NCBI RefSeq assembly: GCF_009765685.1
Contig: NZ_LMUY01000001.1
Span: forward strand, 1-64,000
Reading direction: 5' to 3'
Length of the DNA: 64,000 nt
Origin: Acidisphaera sp. L21
Lineage (GTDB): Bacteria; Pseudomonadota; Alphaproteobacteria; Acetobacterales; Acetobacteraceae
The notes beneath the pieces were generated by a model that did no database searches, had not been told where the DNA came from, and was given only the letters and a program-made list of their open reading frames with translations. Positions 36,174 through 45,765 of this stretch are shown here, piece after piece (position 1 is the first letter of the stretch; each line of letters starts with the position of its first letter). A program made the position numbers and the translations under genes.

Positions 36174-37211
36174 TTCGTTGAATATGCGGGTCCACTCCGC
36201 CTCGTGCTGCGCATACAGCATGGGGGAGATGATAGTGCTTTTGAAATGGCCACCCCCCGGCGTCAGATCGGGATCCTTCGGTGTCACATTCGGATGGATG
36301 GGCAGGTAGTTCGCATCGCGCAGAACCCCCTGCCCGTCTGGTGACAGAATGAACTCGATCAGCAGCTTCGCCGCGTTTGGATGCTTGGCCGCCTTCAGCA
36401 GCGCCACCAGGCTGAAGGAGGACACCACCGGCTCCATCTTCAGCCAGCGGATCGGCGCGCCTTCCGCCTGGCTGATCGCGGCCTGATAATTGTAGATCGA
36501 CAGCACCACCGGGTATTGCCCGGCGATGTTTTGGTCCAGCACCACGCGCTGCACCGCCGCCACGTTGGCGATCTTCTGCTTGGCCAACGCCTGCAGGTAG
36601 CGCATTCCTGCCTCCTGCCCGCGGCTCAGCAGGATGTTGCCGACCAAGCCGATCGGCCCGGTAGAACTTTGATTGTTCGTCCAAGCCATGTGCGACGCCC
36701 ATCGCGGGTTCAGCAGATCGTCGTAGGTGACGGGGATATCGGCGGGTTTCACCAGATCGGTATTCACGCTGGCGGTCGCGACCTGAAGGTTCGCGGCCGT
36801 CCATAGCCCCGATGCATCCTTCAACTCCGCCGGATACGCGGCCGCGGCCTGCGGGATATAGGGCGCGATCATCCCCGCCGCCTGCACCGGCACATATACG
36901 GTGCCGCTATCGATGACGTCGGCACGCACATCCCCGGCGCGGTTCTCGTTCAACAGGCGCGTCGTGCCCTCGACCGGGGGCGCCGGCACGGCGCGCAACT
37001 TGATCTTCGGATATGTCCGCTCGAACGCCGCGACCATCGGCCGGACCGCGAGGCTGGCAATATAGGTGGTGTACCACACCACCTCGCCCTCACGCTCCGC
37101 CGCCGCAACCAGCCCAGGCTCCACCGCCGCACGAGCTGGCAGGGCCAGAGCCGCACTGGCGGCACCCGCAACGAACGTCCGGCGATCGATGCCCGCTCTA
37201 CGATGTGTCAT
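36162..37211 (-). CDS. ABC-type Fe3+/thiamine/spermidine-like substrate-binding protein
   Basis: 349 residues. A Tat-type signal (RRTFVAGAASAALALPARA) is present. The mature sequence starts VEPGLVAAAEREGEVVWYTT, the usual type 2 (FbpA/AfuA-like) layout, with RADVIDSGT and later SPDGQGVLRDANYLP. GAGGGA eight bases before the ATG at 37211 supports the start. No ATPase or permease of this family is near; it sits after the IclR gene, so it is an orphan binding protein or works with a distant transporter. Confidence 0.85.
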   Translation of the reverse strand: MTHRRAGIDRRTFVAGAASAALALPARAAVEPGLVAAAEREGEVVWYTTYIASLAVRPMVAAFERTYPKIKLRAVPAPPVEGTTRLLNENRAGDVRADVIDSGTVYVPVQAAGMIAPYIPQAAAAYPAELKDASGLWTAANLQVATASVNTDLVKPADIPVTYDDLLNPRWASHMAWTNNQSSTGPIGLVGNILLSRGQEAGMRYLQALAKQKIANVAAVQRVVLDQNIAGQYPVVLSIYNYQAAISQAEGAPIRWLKMEPVVSSFSLVALLKAAKHPNAAKLLIEFILSPDGQGVLRDANYLPIHPNVTPKDPDLTPGGGHFKSTIISPMLYAQHEAEWTRIFNELFL

Positions 37212-37221
37212 GTGAAATCCC

Positions 37222-37998
37222 TCAACCATTGGCCGCAAGATGGGCAATATCGGCTGCGGCCCGCTGCAACCGAGGCAGCAGCGTCGCGATCATCTCCGCC
37301 TCCGACACTAGGGCGGACGGGACGCTGGACGCGATGCCCATCCGCGTGCCGGAGGAACCCGGCGGCACCGACACCGCGATAGAGCTTTGCCCGACCACCA
37401 GCTCCTCCACGATCGTGGCGAAGCCCTGTTTGCGGATGCTGGCCAGCTTGGCCCGCAACGCCTTCTTGTCAGTGACGGTATGCGGCGTGTAGCCCTCCAG
37501 CACTGCCTGCGACAGATAGCGATCCAGCTCGCGTGGGTGGGCCTCCGCCAGTAGGATCTGGCCGATCGCGGTGGCATGCGCCGGGCGACGCAGTCCCGGC
37601 CCGGTGCCAACCGGCAGCTTGTTATTCGGGCTCGCCAGCCGGGTGACGTAGATGACGTCCGACTCGATCAGCACCCCCGCAGAGGCCGATTCGCGCGCCT
37701 CTTGCGTGTATTGCAGCAGCACGTCTCGCACGATCTCCAACTCCGACATTCCCGCGAGAAAGGTTTGTCCGAATGCGAGCACCGCGGGCGTGAGGCGAAA
37801 ATGCTTGCCATCGGTCCGCGCCAAACTCATCTCGCACAATGTCAGCAATAGCCGCCTGGCCGCGGCACGGCTGAGTCCGGTGCGGCCCGCGACCTCGCTA
37901 ATGGTTTGCCGCGGGTGCTCCCGCGTGAAGCTGCGAATGACCTCGATCCCGTGCCGGAAGGACGCAACCGTCTCTCCCCGCTGCGAGGTAGCGCTCAT
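37222..37998 (-). CDS. IclR family regulator (PcaR/PobR-like)
   Basis: 258 residues. Helix-turn-helix TISEVAGRTGLSRAAARRLLLTL; the effector domain has SASAGVLIESDVIYVTRLA, RRPAHATAIGQILLA and the typical GIASSVP end. The VASFRHGIEVIRSFTREHPRQTISEVA opening resembles PcaR/PcaU/PobR, which respond to aromatic or beta-keto acids. It follows the dipeptide-type ABC ATPase gene by three bases, so it is probably the last but one gene of that operon and its regulator. Paired palindromes upstream of the operon are candidate targets. Confidence 0.88.
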   Translation of the reverse strand: MSATSQRGETVASFRHGIEVIRSFTREHPRQTISEVAGRTGLSRAAARRLLLTLCEMSLARTDGKHFRLTPAVLAFGQTFLAGMSELEIVRDVLLQYTQEARESASAGVLIESDVIYVTRLASPNNKLPVGTGPGLRRPAHATAIGQILLAEAHPRELDRYLSQAVLEGYTPHTVTDKKALRAKLASIRKQGFATIVEELVVGQSSIAVSVPPGSSGTRMGIASSVPSALVSEAEMIATLLPRLQRAAADIAHLAANG

Positions 37999-38001
37999 AC
38001 C

Positions 38002-38985
38002 TCAGGCAGCCTGGCTGGCAGCGGCGGAATACAAATGACACGCCACCGCATGACCAGGGGTAATCTCCCGCATCGCCGGGACGTCGACCCGGCAGGGCGC
38101 GAAGGCGTGCGGGCAGCGCGTGTGAAAGATGCAACCAGCCGGCGGGGACAGCAAACTCGGCATCTCCCCGGCTGCAGCCGCCTCGGCCCGGCGCCCCGGC
38201 GTCATCCGCGGCACCGCGGCCAGCAGCGCCTGGGTGTAGGGGTGCGCAGGGGCGCGATACAGTTCCCGCCGCTCCGCCTGCTCTACGATCGCGCCGGCAT
38301 ACATCACCGCGACGTGGGTCGAAATCGTGCGCACCACGGCCAGGTCATGCGCGATGAACAGATAGCTGAGCCCCATTTGTTGTTGCAGATCCAACAGCAG
38401 ATTGACCACCTGCGCCTGGATCGAAACGTCGAGCGCCGAAACTGGCTCGTCGCACACGATGAAATCCGGCCGCAATGCCAGCGCCCTTGCGATGCCAATG
38501 CGCTGCCGCTGACCACCGGAAAACTCGTGCGGGTAGCGGCTGGCGTAGCCGCGTGGCAGCCCTACCGTCTCCAGCAACTCATGTACTCGATCGGTCCGAT
38601 CCTGCCGCGACATGCCGCCGGCCACGTCCAACGGCTCTGCAATTGCGTCGGCGATCCGCATGCGCGGGTTCAGCGAGCCATGCGGATCCTGAAACACGAA
38701 TTGCAGCCGATGCCGCACCGCCTGGATCGCGCGCGTGCCATTCGCGCCGGCAATCTCATGCCCGAACAATTTCACGCTGCCACTGCTGGCATTCGTCAGC
38801 CCGACCAATATCCGCCCGGTGGTTGACTTGCCTGACCCAGACTCACCCACCAGCCCCAGCGTCATCCCCGCATGCAGATCGAAGCTGACGCGATTGACAG
38901 CCCGCAGCATCACCGGCTTGTGCCGCCCCTTGGCTACCGGAAATTCCTTGGTCAGTTCCCGCACCTGGACGATCGGTTCGCTCAT
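38002..38985 (-). CDS. Oligopeptide/dipeptide-type ABC transporter ATP-binding protein (DppF-like)
   Basis: 327 residues. Walker A GESGSGKST, signature FSGGQRQRIGIARAL, Walker B FIVCDEPVSALD and switch AHDLAVVR are intact. The C-terminal oligopeptide-transporter extension (AHPYTQALLAAVPRM, then CIFHTRCPHAFAPCRVDVPAM with clustered Cys) is present. The ATG at 38985 overlaps the stop of the partner ATPase. Longer starts would run through that gene. The fifth gene of the operon from 43343. Confidence 0.93.
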   Translation of the reverse strand: MSEPIVQVRELTKEFPVAKGRHKPVMLRAVNRVSFDLHAGMTLGLVGESGSGKSTTGRILVGLTNASSGSVKLFGHEIAGANGTRAIQAVRHRLQFVFQDPHGSLNPRMRIADAIAEPLDVAGGMSRQDRTDRVHELLETVGLPRGYASRYPHEFSGGQRQRIGIARALALRPDFIVCDEPVSALDVSIQAQVVNLLLDLQQQMGLSYLFIAHDLAVVRTISTHVAVMYAGAIVEQAERRELYRAPAHPYTQALLAAVPRMTPGRRAEAAAAGEMPSLLSPPAGCIFHTRCPHAFAPCRVDVPAMREITPGHAVACHLYSAAASQAA

Positions 38986-39974
38986 GCCGCAAAGCCCAAT
39001 GCGGCTAGGCGCGGCGGACAGCGCGCCAGATGGCCGGGCTCGGCCGAGCCCATCGCCGGCGGCAGGTTGCGGCAGCTTTCCAGCGCCACGTCGCACCGCG
39101 GGCTGTAGCGGCAACCCGGCACGATGGACGCCGGGTCGGGAATACTGCCGGCGATGGTGGGAAGGCGGTCGGTATCCAGTTCCAACCGCGGTGCAGCAGC
39201 TAGCAGACCAATCGTGTAGGGGTGCACCGGCCGCTCGAACAACGCACGCACCGGGGCGGTTTCCACCGTGCGCCCGGCATACATCACCATCACCCGGTGT
39301 GCGAACTCGGCAATCACCCCCAGATCATGCGAGATCAGCAGAACCGACATCCCCAATTCGTCCTGCAAATCCCGCAGCAACTCCAGGATCTGCGCCTGGA
39401 TCGTCACGTCCAGCGCGGTCGTCGGCTCGTCCGCGATCAACAATTTCGGGCGGCAGGCGATGGCCATCGCGATCACCACCCGCTGCCGCATGCCGCCGGA
39501 CAGGCGATGCGGATACTCGTCCAGCCGGCGCGCCGCATCGGGGATACGCACCATATCCAACAGGCGCTGCGCCTGCTGCCGGGCCGCAGCGGCACTTAGC
39601 GACTGGTGCAGGATCAGCGTTTCCGTGATTTGGTCAGCAATCGTCAGCACGGGGTTCAACGTCGACATCGGATCCTGGAAGACCATCGCGATCTCCCCAC
39701 CGCGCAGTTTACGCAACGCCCGCGTCGGCAACCGCAAGATATCCTGGCCGCGATAGGCGATGACGCCGCTGGGGATCCGCGCGGTACGCCGTGCATGCAG
39801 GCCCAGGATCGACAGAGCCGTCACGCTCTTGCCGCTACCGGATTCACCAACTAGACCCAGGCATTCCCGCTCGCCCACCTGGAAGCTCACATTCTCCACC
39901 GCGCTCGTCCACCCGGCGTCGCCACGAAACTGGACGGTCAGGTTCTGCACATCGAGCAACATTTCGCCGGCCAT
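38982..39974 (-). CDS. Oligopeptide/dipeptide-type ABC transporter ATP-binding protein (DppD-like)
   Basis: 330 residues. Walker A GESGSGKSV, signature LSGGMRQRVVIAMAI, Walker B LLIADEPTTALD and switch SHDLGVIAEFA. The C-terminal extension VHPYTIGLLAAAPRL with Cys residues (CRYSPRCDVALESCR) is typical. It pairs with the DppF-like ATPase to form the heterodimeric motor. The permease gene ends immediately upstream with no gap. Confidence 0.93.
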   Translation of the reverse strand: MAGEMLLDVQNLTVQFRGDAGWTSAVENVSFQVGERECLGLVGESGSGKSVTALSILGLHARRTARIPSGVIAYRGQDILRLPTRALRKLRGGEIAMVFQDPMSTLNPVLTIADQITETLILHQSLSAAAARQQAQRLLDMVRIPDAARRLDEYPHRLSGGMRQRVVIAMAIACRPKLLIADEPTTALDVTIQAQILELLRDLQDELGMSVLLISHDLGVIAEFAHRVMVMYAGRTVETAPVRALFERPVHPYTIGLLAAAPRLELDTDRLPTIAGSIPDPASIVPGCRYSPRCDVALESCRNLPPAMGSAEPGHLARCPPRLAALGFAA

Positions 39975-40859
39975 TCAGCCCTCGACCTTCAACCGTGGAT
40001 CCAGCACGTCGCGCAGACCGTCGCCTAACAGATTCATCCCCAAGGTCGCGATGCTGATCGCAAGGCCGGGGAAGAGCATGATCCACCACGCCTCCACCGC
40101 GTAGTCCCGCCCCTCCGACACGATATTGCCCCAACTCGGCGCAGGTGGCGGCGTGCCGATGCCCAGGAAGCTCAGCGCCGCATCTGCCAATATGGCGTAG
40201 GCGAAGACGAAGCTGAGCTGTACCAGCAGCGGCCCCATGCAATTGGGTAGGATGTGCTTCCAAATGATCCGCAGATTACCCGCACCCGAGACCCGCGCCG
40301 CCTCGACATACTCCAACTCCCGTATCACCAACGCGGAGGCGCGAACCAAGCGGGCCGTACGGGGCAAATAGGCGACGGCCAGTGCAATGATGACACTGGA
40401 CGGGCTCGGCCCGAGTGCCGCGCCCAACCCGATCGCCAGCAAGATCGCGGGAAACGCCATCAGCGCATCCATCACCCGCATCAGCAGCGGGTCCAGCCGC
40501 CGAAACTGCGCACCCACCACGCCCACCGCCGCACCGCCAGCACCCGACAGCAGCGCCACCGACAGTCCGATCCACAACGACAGCTTGGCGCCGTATAGCA
40601 CCCGGGTGAACACATCCCGCCCGAACGCATCCGTGCCGAACGGAAACGCGGCGGAGGGCGGCCGCAAGCGAAACCGCACCTGCATCGCCGTGGGATCGAT
40701 ATGCGTCAACAGCGGTGCCGCCATCGCCGCTGCTGTCAGCAACACCATCACCGTGGCGCCGAACAGGAATGACCGGTGCGCCACCAGCTTGCGCAGCGTC
40801 CGGAACCGCCGGCGCGGCCGGGCAAACTCGCGGATCGGCAGGGCGGCCACGTCACTCAT
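39975..40859 (-). CDS. Dipeptide-type ABC transporter permease (DppC-like)
   Basis: 294 residues, with an N-terminal membrane segment ([21 protein letters not shown]) and the OppC-type loop [24 protein letters not shown]. The coupling region [29 protein letters not shown] matches the family. The start at 40859 overlaps the DppB-like gene by eight bases; a longer frame from 40895 would overlap it more. Works with the DppB-like partner. Confidence 0.93.
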   Translation of the reverse strand: MSDVAALPIREFARPRRRFRTLRKLVAHRSFLFGATVMVLLTAAAMAAPLLTHIDPTAMQVRFRLRPPSAAFPFGTDAFGRDVFTRVLYGAKLSLWIGLSVALLSGAGGAAVGVVGAQFRRLDPLLMRVMDALMAFPAILLAIGLGAALGPSPSSVIIALAVAYLPRTARLVRASALVIRELEYVEAARVSGAGNLRIIWKHILPNCMGPLLVQLSFVFAYAILADAALSFLGIGTPPPAPSWGNIVSEGRDYAVEAWWIMLFPGLAISIATLGMNLLGDGLRDVLDPRLKVEG

Positions 40860-41799
40860 TGCGCACCCTTGGGTCGACCATGGTGTACAGCACATCGACC
40901 AACAGGTTCAGCACCACGAAGGTAATCCCGAACAGCAGCATGACGCCTTGCACCAGTGGATAGTCGCGCGCGAGAATCCCCTGTACCACCAGCCGACCGA
41001 TACCCGGCAGGGCGAACACCTGCTCGATAATCACCGAGCCGCCGATCAGCAGGCTCAGGATGATGCCTGTTACCGTCACCACCGGGATCAGCGTGTTGCG
41101 AAACCCGTGCTTCAGGATGGTGCGCCATTCGCTGACGCCCTTCGCCCGGGCGGTGCGGATGAAATCCTGGTCCAGCACGTCCAACATCGCCGACCTGGTC
41201 ATCCGCGCCAGAAATCCGATTTGGAACAGCGCCAGCACCGAAGCCGGCTGGATCAGCGCCGCCAGCCATTGGCCCACCCCCTGGTCCATCGGCACATAGC
41301 CGGAGGACGGCAGCCAGCCAAGCGTTACGCTGAACAGGATGACCGACAGGATGGCAATCCAGAAACTGGGCACCGACACACCCAACAGCGCCAGCATCAT
41401 CACGCCCTGGTCGATCCAAGTCCCCCGGAAATACGCCGCCAACACCCCGAACGCGACGCCGAACGGCACGGTAATCGCCAGCGCCACCGCCGACAGCGAA
41501 GCCGTGACAGGCAGCCGCTCCATCACCGCCGACAGCACCGTCTGGTCCAATACCAGTGAGGTGCCGAGGTCGCCATGCGCCAACCGCACGAACCACAGGA
41601 CAAGTTGCGTCACCACCGGCTTGTCCAAGCCCAATTGCACGCGGATGCGATCCACCGCCTCTACCGAGGCATCCGACCCGGCGATGACAGCCGCCGGGTC
41701 GCCGGGCAACAGATGCATCAGCATGAACGTCAGCACCGCGACGATCAGGATGATCGGGATCGCACGCACCAGGCGCCGCAGCAAGGGATGCAAAGTCAT
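40852..41799 (-). CDS. Dipeptide-type ABC transporter permease (DppB-like)
   Basis: 315 residues. N-terminal [27 protein letters not shown] is the signature OppB/DppB start. The loop [26 protein letters not shown] contains the EAA-like coupling site. The ATG at 41799 shares a base with the binding protein stop (TGATG). The channel partner is the DppC-like protein. Confidence 0.93.
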   Translation of the reverse strand: MTLHPLLRRLVRAIPIILIVAVLTFMLMHLLPGDPAAVIAGSDASVEAVDRIRVQLGLDKPVVTQLVLWFVRLAHGDLGTSLVLDQTVLSAVMERLPVTASLSAVALAITVPFGVAFGVLAAYFRGTWIDQGVMMLALLGVSVPSFWIAILSVILFSVTLGWLPSSGYVPMDQGVGQWLAALIQPASVLALFQIGFLARMTRSAMLDVLDQDFIRTARAKGVSEWRTILKHGFRNTLIPVVTVTGIILSLLIGGSVIIEQVFALPGIGRLVVQGILARDYPLVQGVMLLFGITFVVLNLLVDVLYTMVDPRVRNE

Positions 41800-43343
41800 C
41801 AGTCGCGCCAGACGCCCCAGAACCGAATGTTGTACCACGGCACCAAATCATGCACGCGGGTGCGGAACACGTTGATCGACCCGTAATCCCCGACCTTGAT
41901 GAAATATGCTTCGTCGGTGATGTGCTGCTGGATATCGGTCCAAGCCTTTTGCCGGTCGGCCAGTTGCGGCGACTGGAAGAAACGCTGATACGCCTCCTCC
42001 ATGAAATGATCGTCTTTCGCCTGCGGCACGGTCAGGATAAACGGGCGCCATTGCTGCGGGCCAAGCAGCGGTTGAGAACAGTAATTGGTAAGGCTGACAT
42101 TCCAGCCACCCGTGCCGCGCATCCGGTCGTTCGACATGGTGTTCCAATCGACCGTCTGCACGTCGACATTCATTCCAGCCGCCTTCATCTGCTCCGACAG
42201 CACCAGCGTGGCGCTCAAGTGCCAGGAGTAGGCGGCGGTGGTCTGCAGCACGATCTTCTCGCCCTTGTAACCGGCCTCCTTGAGCAGAGCCTTTGCCTTG
42301 TCGACATCATGCATGTCGTAGTGAAAGTCCGGCGTGCCCGGCGTGTAGTACGTCGTGCCAGGATATGAGAACTGCGCGTTTCGCTTCGTCACCTCTCCCA
42401 CCGAGTCCATGATGTCATCCACGCCCATCACCGCCTGGATCGCGCGGCGCACCAGCGGATTATCGGTCGGCTTGTTCTGTGTCTGGGTGAAGAACACCTG
42501 CTGGCAGCCAGGAAAAACCTGCTGCACGCCAAACTGCGCGTTCCCCGCCACCCGCTTGGACAGGCTCAGCGGGATTTGCGACGCAACATCCGCGTTACCC
42601 GCCTGCACCGCGGCCACGCGGGCATTCGGTTCGGGGATGAAATTGTAGCGCACACTGTCGACATAGACGATCTTCTTGCCTGCATACCCGTCCAGCCCAG
42701 TCGCCGCCGGGTCGGAAACATAGCCATCGAAACGCTGCAGCGTCAGGTGGCCGTCCTTCACCCACTCACCTAGCTTGAACGGTCCCGTGCCGATCACAGC
42801 AGCGGCGCCTGCGGGCTTGTCCCGCTCCTCCGCCGGCAGGATCGAGAACGGGTAGGACGGCGTCTTCAGCACGTCCAGGAAGATAGCGTTCGGGGTCTTC
42901 AACCGGATGACGAAGGTATACGGGTCCGGCGTATCATATCCGGCGACCTCCGCCAGCGCTTCCGCATTAGGACTGACCTTCTGATAGCGCTCGAACGAGG
43001 CGATCACGTCGGCGGCTGTCATCTCCTTCCCATTCTGGAACTTCACGCCGTGGCGCAGGGCGAAGGTGAAGGTCTTGTTATCCGCCGCCACCTCGACATG
43101 CGAAGCGAGTTCCGGCTTGGCCGAATAATCCTCCCCCAATGCCACCAGCGATTCGTAGATCTGGTTCACGACCTCGATCTCGACGGTGTTGTTCACGATG
43201 TGTGGGTCTAGTGTGCGCGGGCCGGAGGCGTAGGCGTACACAACGGCGCCGCCCTGTTTGGGCTCGGCCGCTACACAGGGTAGTGCGAGCGCCACGGCGA
43301 TGGCGGCCGCCGCGGTGCCCATCCAGAATTGGCGTTGTGCCAT
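41799..43343 (-). CDS. Dipeptide-type ABC transporter substrate-binding protein
   Basis: 514 residues, SBP family 5. Signal peptide GTAAAAIAVALALPCVAA. The core has RTLDPHIVNNTVEIEVVNQIYESLV and FALRHGVKFQNGKEMTAADVI, both typical of family 5. Two ATGs in a row (43346 and 43343) are possible; the second has GGAGG at better spacing. First gene of a six-gene minus-strand operon (binding protein, DppB, DppC, DppD, DppF, IclR). The ligand could be a peptide, opine or other solute, since this family is broad. Confidence 0.92.
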   Translation of the reverse strand: MAQRQFWMGTAAAAIAVALALPCVAAEPKQGGAVVYAYASGPRTLDPHIVNNTVEIEVVNQIYESLVALGEDYSAKPELASHVEVAADNKTFTFALRHGVKFQNGKEMTAADVIASFERYQKVSPNAEALAEVAGYDTPDPYTFVIRLKTPNAIFLDVLKTPSYPFSILPAEERDKPAGAAAVIGTGPFKLGEWVKDGHLTLQRFDGYVSDPAATGLDGYAGKKIVYVDSVRYNFIPEPNARVAAVQAGNADVASQIPLSLSKRVAGNAQFGVQQVFPGCQQVFFTQTQNKPTDNPLVRRAIQAVMGVDDIMDSVGEVTKRNAQFSYPGTTYYTPGTPDFHYDMHDVDKAKALLKEAGYKGEKIVLQTTAAYSWHLSATLVLSEQMKAAGMNVDVQTVDWNTMSNDRMRGTGGWNVSLTNYCSQPLLGPQQWRPFILTVPQAKDDHFMEEAYQRFFQSPQLADRQKAWTDIQQHITDEAYFIKVGDYGSINVFRTRVHDLVPWYNIRFWGVWRD

Positions 43344-43428
43344 CATGTTCCTCCGGCCTCATCTCTGCGTATGGGCTTCGTGGAACCTTCCTGCGTTCTC
43401 GTCGCGGCGGCAAGGTCAGCATGGCAGT

Positions 43429-43445
43429 TGTTCGCTCTGCGAACA
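43429..43445. promoter_or_regulatory. Perfect palindrome upstream of the dipeptide-type operon
   Basis: TGTTCGC-TCT-GCGAACA, a perfect seven-base-arm dyad, lies 86 bases before the binding protein start. A second copy of the GTTCGC/GCGAAC core follows at 43458. The IclR gene at the end of the operon is the natural candidate to bind here; IclR-type operators are often such inverted repeats, but this match is inference. Confidence 0.55.
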
Positions 43446-43453
43446 CAGGGCGG

Positions 43454-44314
43454 TTATGTTCGCAGTGGGGCGAACTGATCTTGTTTGGCTCGGGCCAGCG
43501 CCAGGGTCTTGCGCGCCTGTTCCAGGTGCAATCGTTCCACCATCCGGCCACACAGCCCAATCGCGCCCCTCGCCTGGTTGTCCGGTAGGGCGAACGCGTC
43601 GACGATCTGCTGCGCCGCCGAGACATCCGCCGCGCTAGGGGTAAAAGCAGCGTTGCACGGATCGATCTGCTTCGGGTGGATTAGCGTCTTGCCATCGAAC
43701 CCCAGCTCGACGGCCTGCGCGCATTGCGCAGCAAACCCCGCCGCATCGTCCAGGTCGTTGTAGACGCCGTCCAGCACAGCCAGGCCGAACGCCCGCGCGG
43801 CCGCGATGGTCAGCGTCAGGATGCCAAGAAACGCGGCCCGGCCGGGTCGCAATTGCGTCCCCATCTCCCGTGCCAAGTCGTTGGTTCCAACGACCAGTGC
43901 TTCCAACCCTGCCGACGAGGCAATATCCTCCAACCGTAACAGCGATTTGGCGGATTCGATCATCGCCCACACCGGCACGTCGCCGATATGGTGGCGAACA
44001 TCGGCTACGTCCTGGCCCCTATTGACCTTCGGCACCACGATTGCGGACGGGTGCGTCGCAGCCATCGCAGCCAAATCCGGCCGCCCCCACTCCGTGCCCA
44101 ACCCATTCACGCGCACGACGACCTGCGCCGCCCGGAATCCACCTGCACCGATCGCAGCTACCGCGGCCTGGCGCGCCATCAACTTGGCCTCCGGCGCCAC
44201 CGCATCCTCCAAATCCAGCACGACTACGTCGCAGGCCAGCGTCCGCGCCTTCTCGATCGCGCGAGCGTTGGAGGCGGGGAGGTAGAGTACGCTACGTCGA
44301 AGACGAAGGGTCAT
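43454..44314 (-). CDS. CitE-type CoA ester lyase (HpcH/HpaI aldolase family), second copy
   Basis: 286 residues. RRSVLYLPASNARAIEKA, LDLEDAV, VVRVNGLG, IVVPKVNRG, MIESAKS with its metal-binding Glu, and GKTLIHPKQIDPCNAAF are the family marks. It is paralogous to the lyase at 15749 but has no CoA-transferase next to it, so its acyl-CoA must be made elsewhere. The ATG at 44314 is preferred over a TTG nine bases upstream. It is followed by the dipeptide-type operon with about 110 bases between. Confidence 0.9.
   Translation of the reverse strand: MTLRLRRSVLYLPASNARAIEKARTLACDVVVLDLEDAVAPEAKLMARQAAVAAIGAGGFRAAQVVVRVNGLGTEWGRPDLAAMAATHPSAIVVPKVNRGQDVADVRHHIGDVPVWAMIESAKSLLRLEDIASSAGLEALVVGTNDLAREMGTQLRPGRAAFLGILTLTIAAARAFGLAVLDGVYNDLDDAAGFAAQCAQAVELGFDGKTLIHPKQIDPCNAAFTPSAADVSAAQQIVDAFALPDNQARGAIGLCGRMVERLHLEQARKTLALARAKQDQFAPLRT
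43458..43475. promoter_or_regulatory. Second GTTCGC/GCGAAC dyad upstream of the dipeptide-type operon
   Basis: GTTCGC-N6-GCGAAC has the same arms as the dyad at 43429 but a six-base instead of three-base spacer. It overlaps the last codons of the CitE-like gene. Centre-to-centre distance to the first dyad is about 30 bases, close to three helical turns, so two dimers could bind on the same face. Confidence 0.5.
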
Positions 44315-44398
44315 GGTCGGCAATCTCGCTACGGTCAGGTATTCCGTAGGTTGCTGAACGCCGAAGCTACGCGCAAGCCGCCCATGTCAAATATGGCC

Positions 44399-45574
44399 TC
44401 ACGTCGGGGCCAACGCGAAGGCCCCGTCACGTCCGGAATTCGCCTTGGACATCACCAGTTCGGAGTCCGGAAATCCATTATGGTCGCCATCAGTGAAGCG
44501 GTAATTGGCGTACAGCGCCGGGTAGGCGGTTTGCTGGTTCCACCATCCCTCGATCTCCGTCGGGGATGACCCGGCGTTGCGCACCGCGTCGGCGATCAGG
44601 TTGATCGCATCGGCCCCGGTCAACACCCACCACAGCGTCGTATCCGCCAGTTCGATCTTGCCCTTGATCTCGGCAACGAAGGCCTGCACCCGTTCCGGCA
44701 GTTTGCCGTTCGCGTCATACGTCGTGCTTCGGGTGCCGTAGATATAGACCTTGTCCCAATTCCCCGGCTTGTCCAGCAAACGGCCGACATCGCCGGAGCC
44801 CATCGTGGAGTGGCCGACAAATGGCACGTCCCACCCAATGGCGGCCCGTGCATTCAGCAGCCTCGCCACCAACCCGGTCGACACGGTCCAGACGATAACG
44901 GCCTGCGCCCCAGACTCACGCATTCGAAGCATGTCGGGTGTCAAATCGGGTTGGCCGGCGTCGATCTGGGCGCGGTACGTGACCTTCAATCCATTGGTTT
45001 CAACATCGGTGGCGGAATCCGTCACCATCATCGTGCCATACCCGGTGCTATCGCCAATCACGGCGACGTTGGCCGCCTTCAACGTATCGTGGCAGTACCG
45101 CCGCGGCACCTCTGCGCATTGCAGATTGTTTGGGGCGATGCGGTAGGCCTGTGGGTATTTCTTGTCGACCAGCGAATTCACGCCGCAAATATGCACGTTC
45201 GGGATGTTTCGCCGCGCGACGATCGGCGTGGTGGCCAAACCTTCGCCAGAGTTATTCGGTCCCCATAGCGCGTGCACCTTCGCACTGCTAATCATCTCCT
45301 GCACGGCGTTGACCGATTTCGTCGGATCACCCTGAGTATCGCGCGTCACCATCTCGATCTTGCGGCCGTTCACGCCGCCGGCGGCGTTGATCTTGTTGAC
45401 CACGTAGCCGACACCGCGATTATTGCCGATACTGGGCGCGGAACTGGGCCCCGTCAGCGCCGCCGGGTAGCCGATCAGGATCGGCGAACTATCGGCAAGC
45501 GCCGGGCGAGCGAGGCCGCCCGCTCCCGCCAGCGCGATTGAACCTGCGTTGAAGAAGCGCCGTGTGATTGCCAT
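44399..45574 (-). CDS. Branched-chain amino acid/urea-type ABC substrate-binding protein
   Basis: 391 residues. A Tat-like signal (TRRFFNAGSIALAGAGGLA) leads to ILIGYPAALTGPSSAPSIGN, the normal family start, followed by INAAGGVNGRKIEMVTRDTQGDPTKSVNAVQEMI. The ATG at 45574 is chosen because the longer frame lacks a signal peptide at its start. It is divergent from the IclR gene and, past it, the LivH and LivM-LivG genes, which are the likely transporter partners. Confidence 0.9.
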   Translation of the reverse strand: MAITRRFFNAGSIALAGAGGLARPALADSSPILIGYPAALTGPSSAPSIGNNRGVGYVVNKINAAGGVNGRKIEMVTRDTQGDPTKSVNAVQEMISSAKVHALWGPNNSGEGLATTPIVARRNIPNVHICGVNSLVDKKYPQAYRIAPNNLQCAEVPRRYCHDTLKAANVAVIGDSTGYGTMMVTDSATDVETNGLKVTYRAQIDAGQPDLTPDMLRMRESGAQAVIVWTVSTGLVARLLNARAAIGWDVPFVGHSTMGSGDVGRLLDKPGNWDKVYIYGTRSTTYDANGKLPERVQAFVAEIKGKIELADTTLWWVLTGADAINLIADAVRNAGSSPTEIEGWWNQQTAYPALYANYRFTDGDHNGFPDSELVMSKANSGRDGAFALAPT

Positions 45575-45633
45575 CCCAGGGTTTCCTATCCCGCTGTTTC
45601 CGAGCGGTTCTGGACGCCGCCCTATGAATTCGC

Positions 45634-45646
45634 GTAACCTCGTTAC
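45634..45646. promoter_or_regulatory. Short dyad in divergent promoter region of binding protein and IclR
   Basis: GTAAC-CTC-GTTAC, five-base arms, in the 191-base region between the divergent binding protein (45574) and IclR (45766) genes; GCGTAAC occurs again near 45677. It may be an operator but is short and could be chance. Nothing else coding is seen in this gap. Confidence 0.3.
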
Positions 45647-45765
45647 CCATAAGCCAATGATCACGATCTGTCAACGGCGTAACGAAGGCTGGCCCTTATC
45701 GGCAATGTTCAAACCGCCTTTGTTCCGCTATGCCGGGATGGCAGATTTGATTTTGCGGAGCATCC

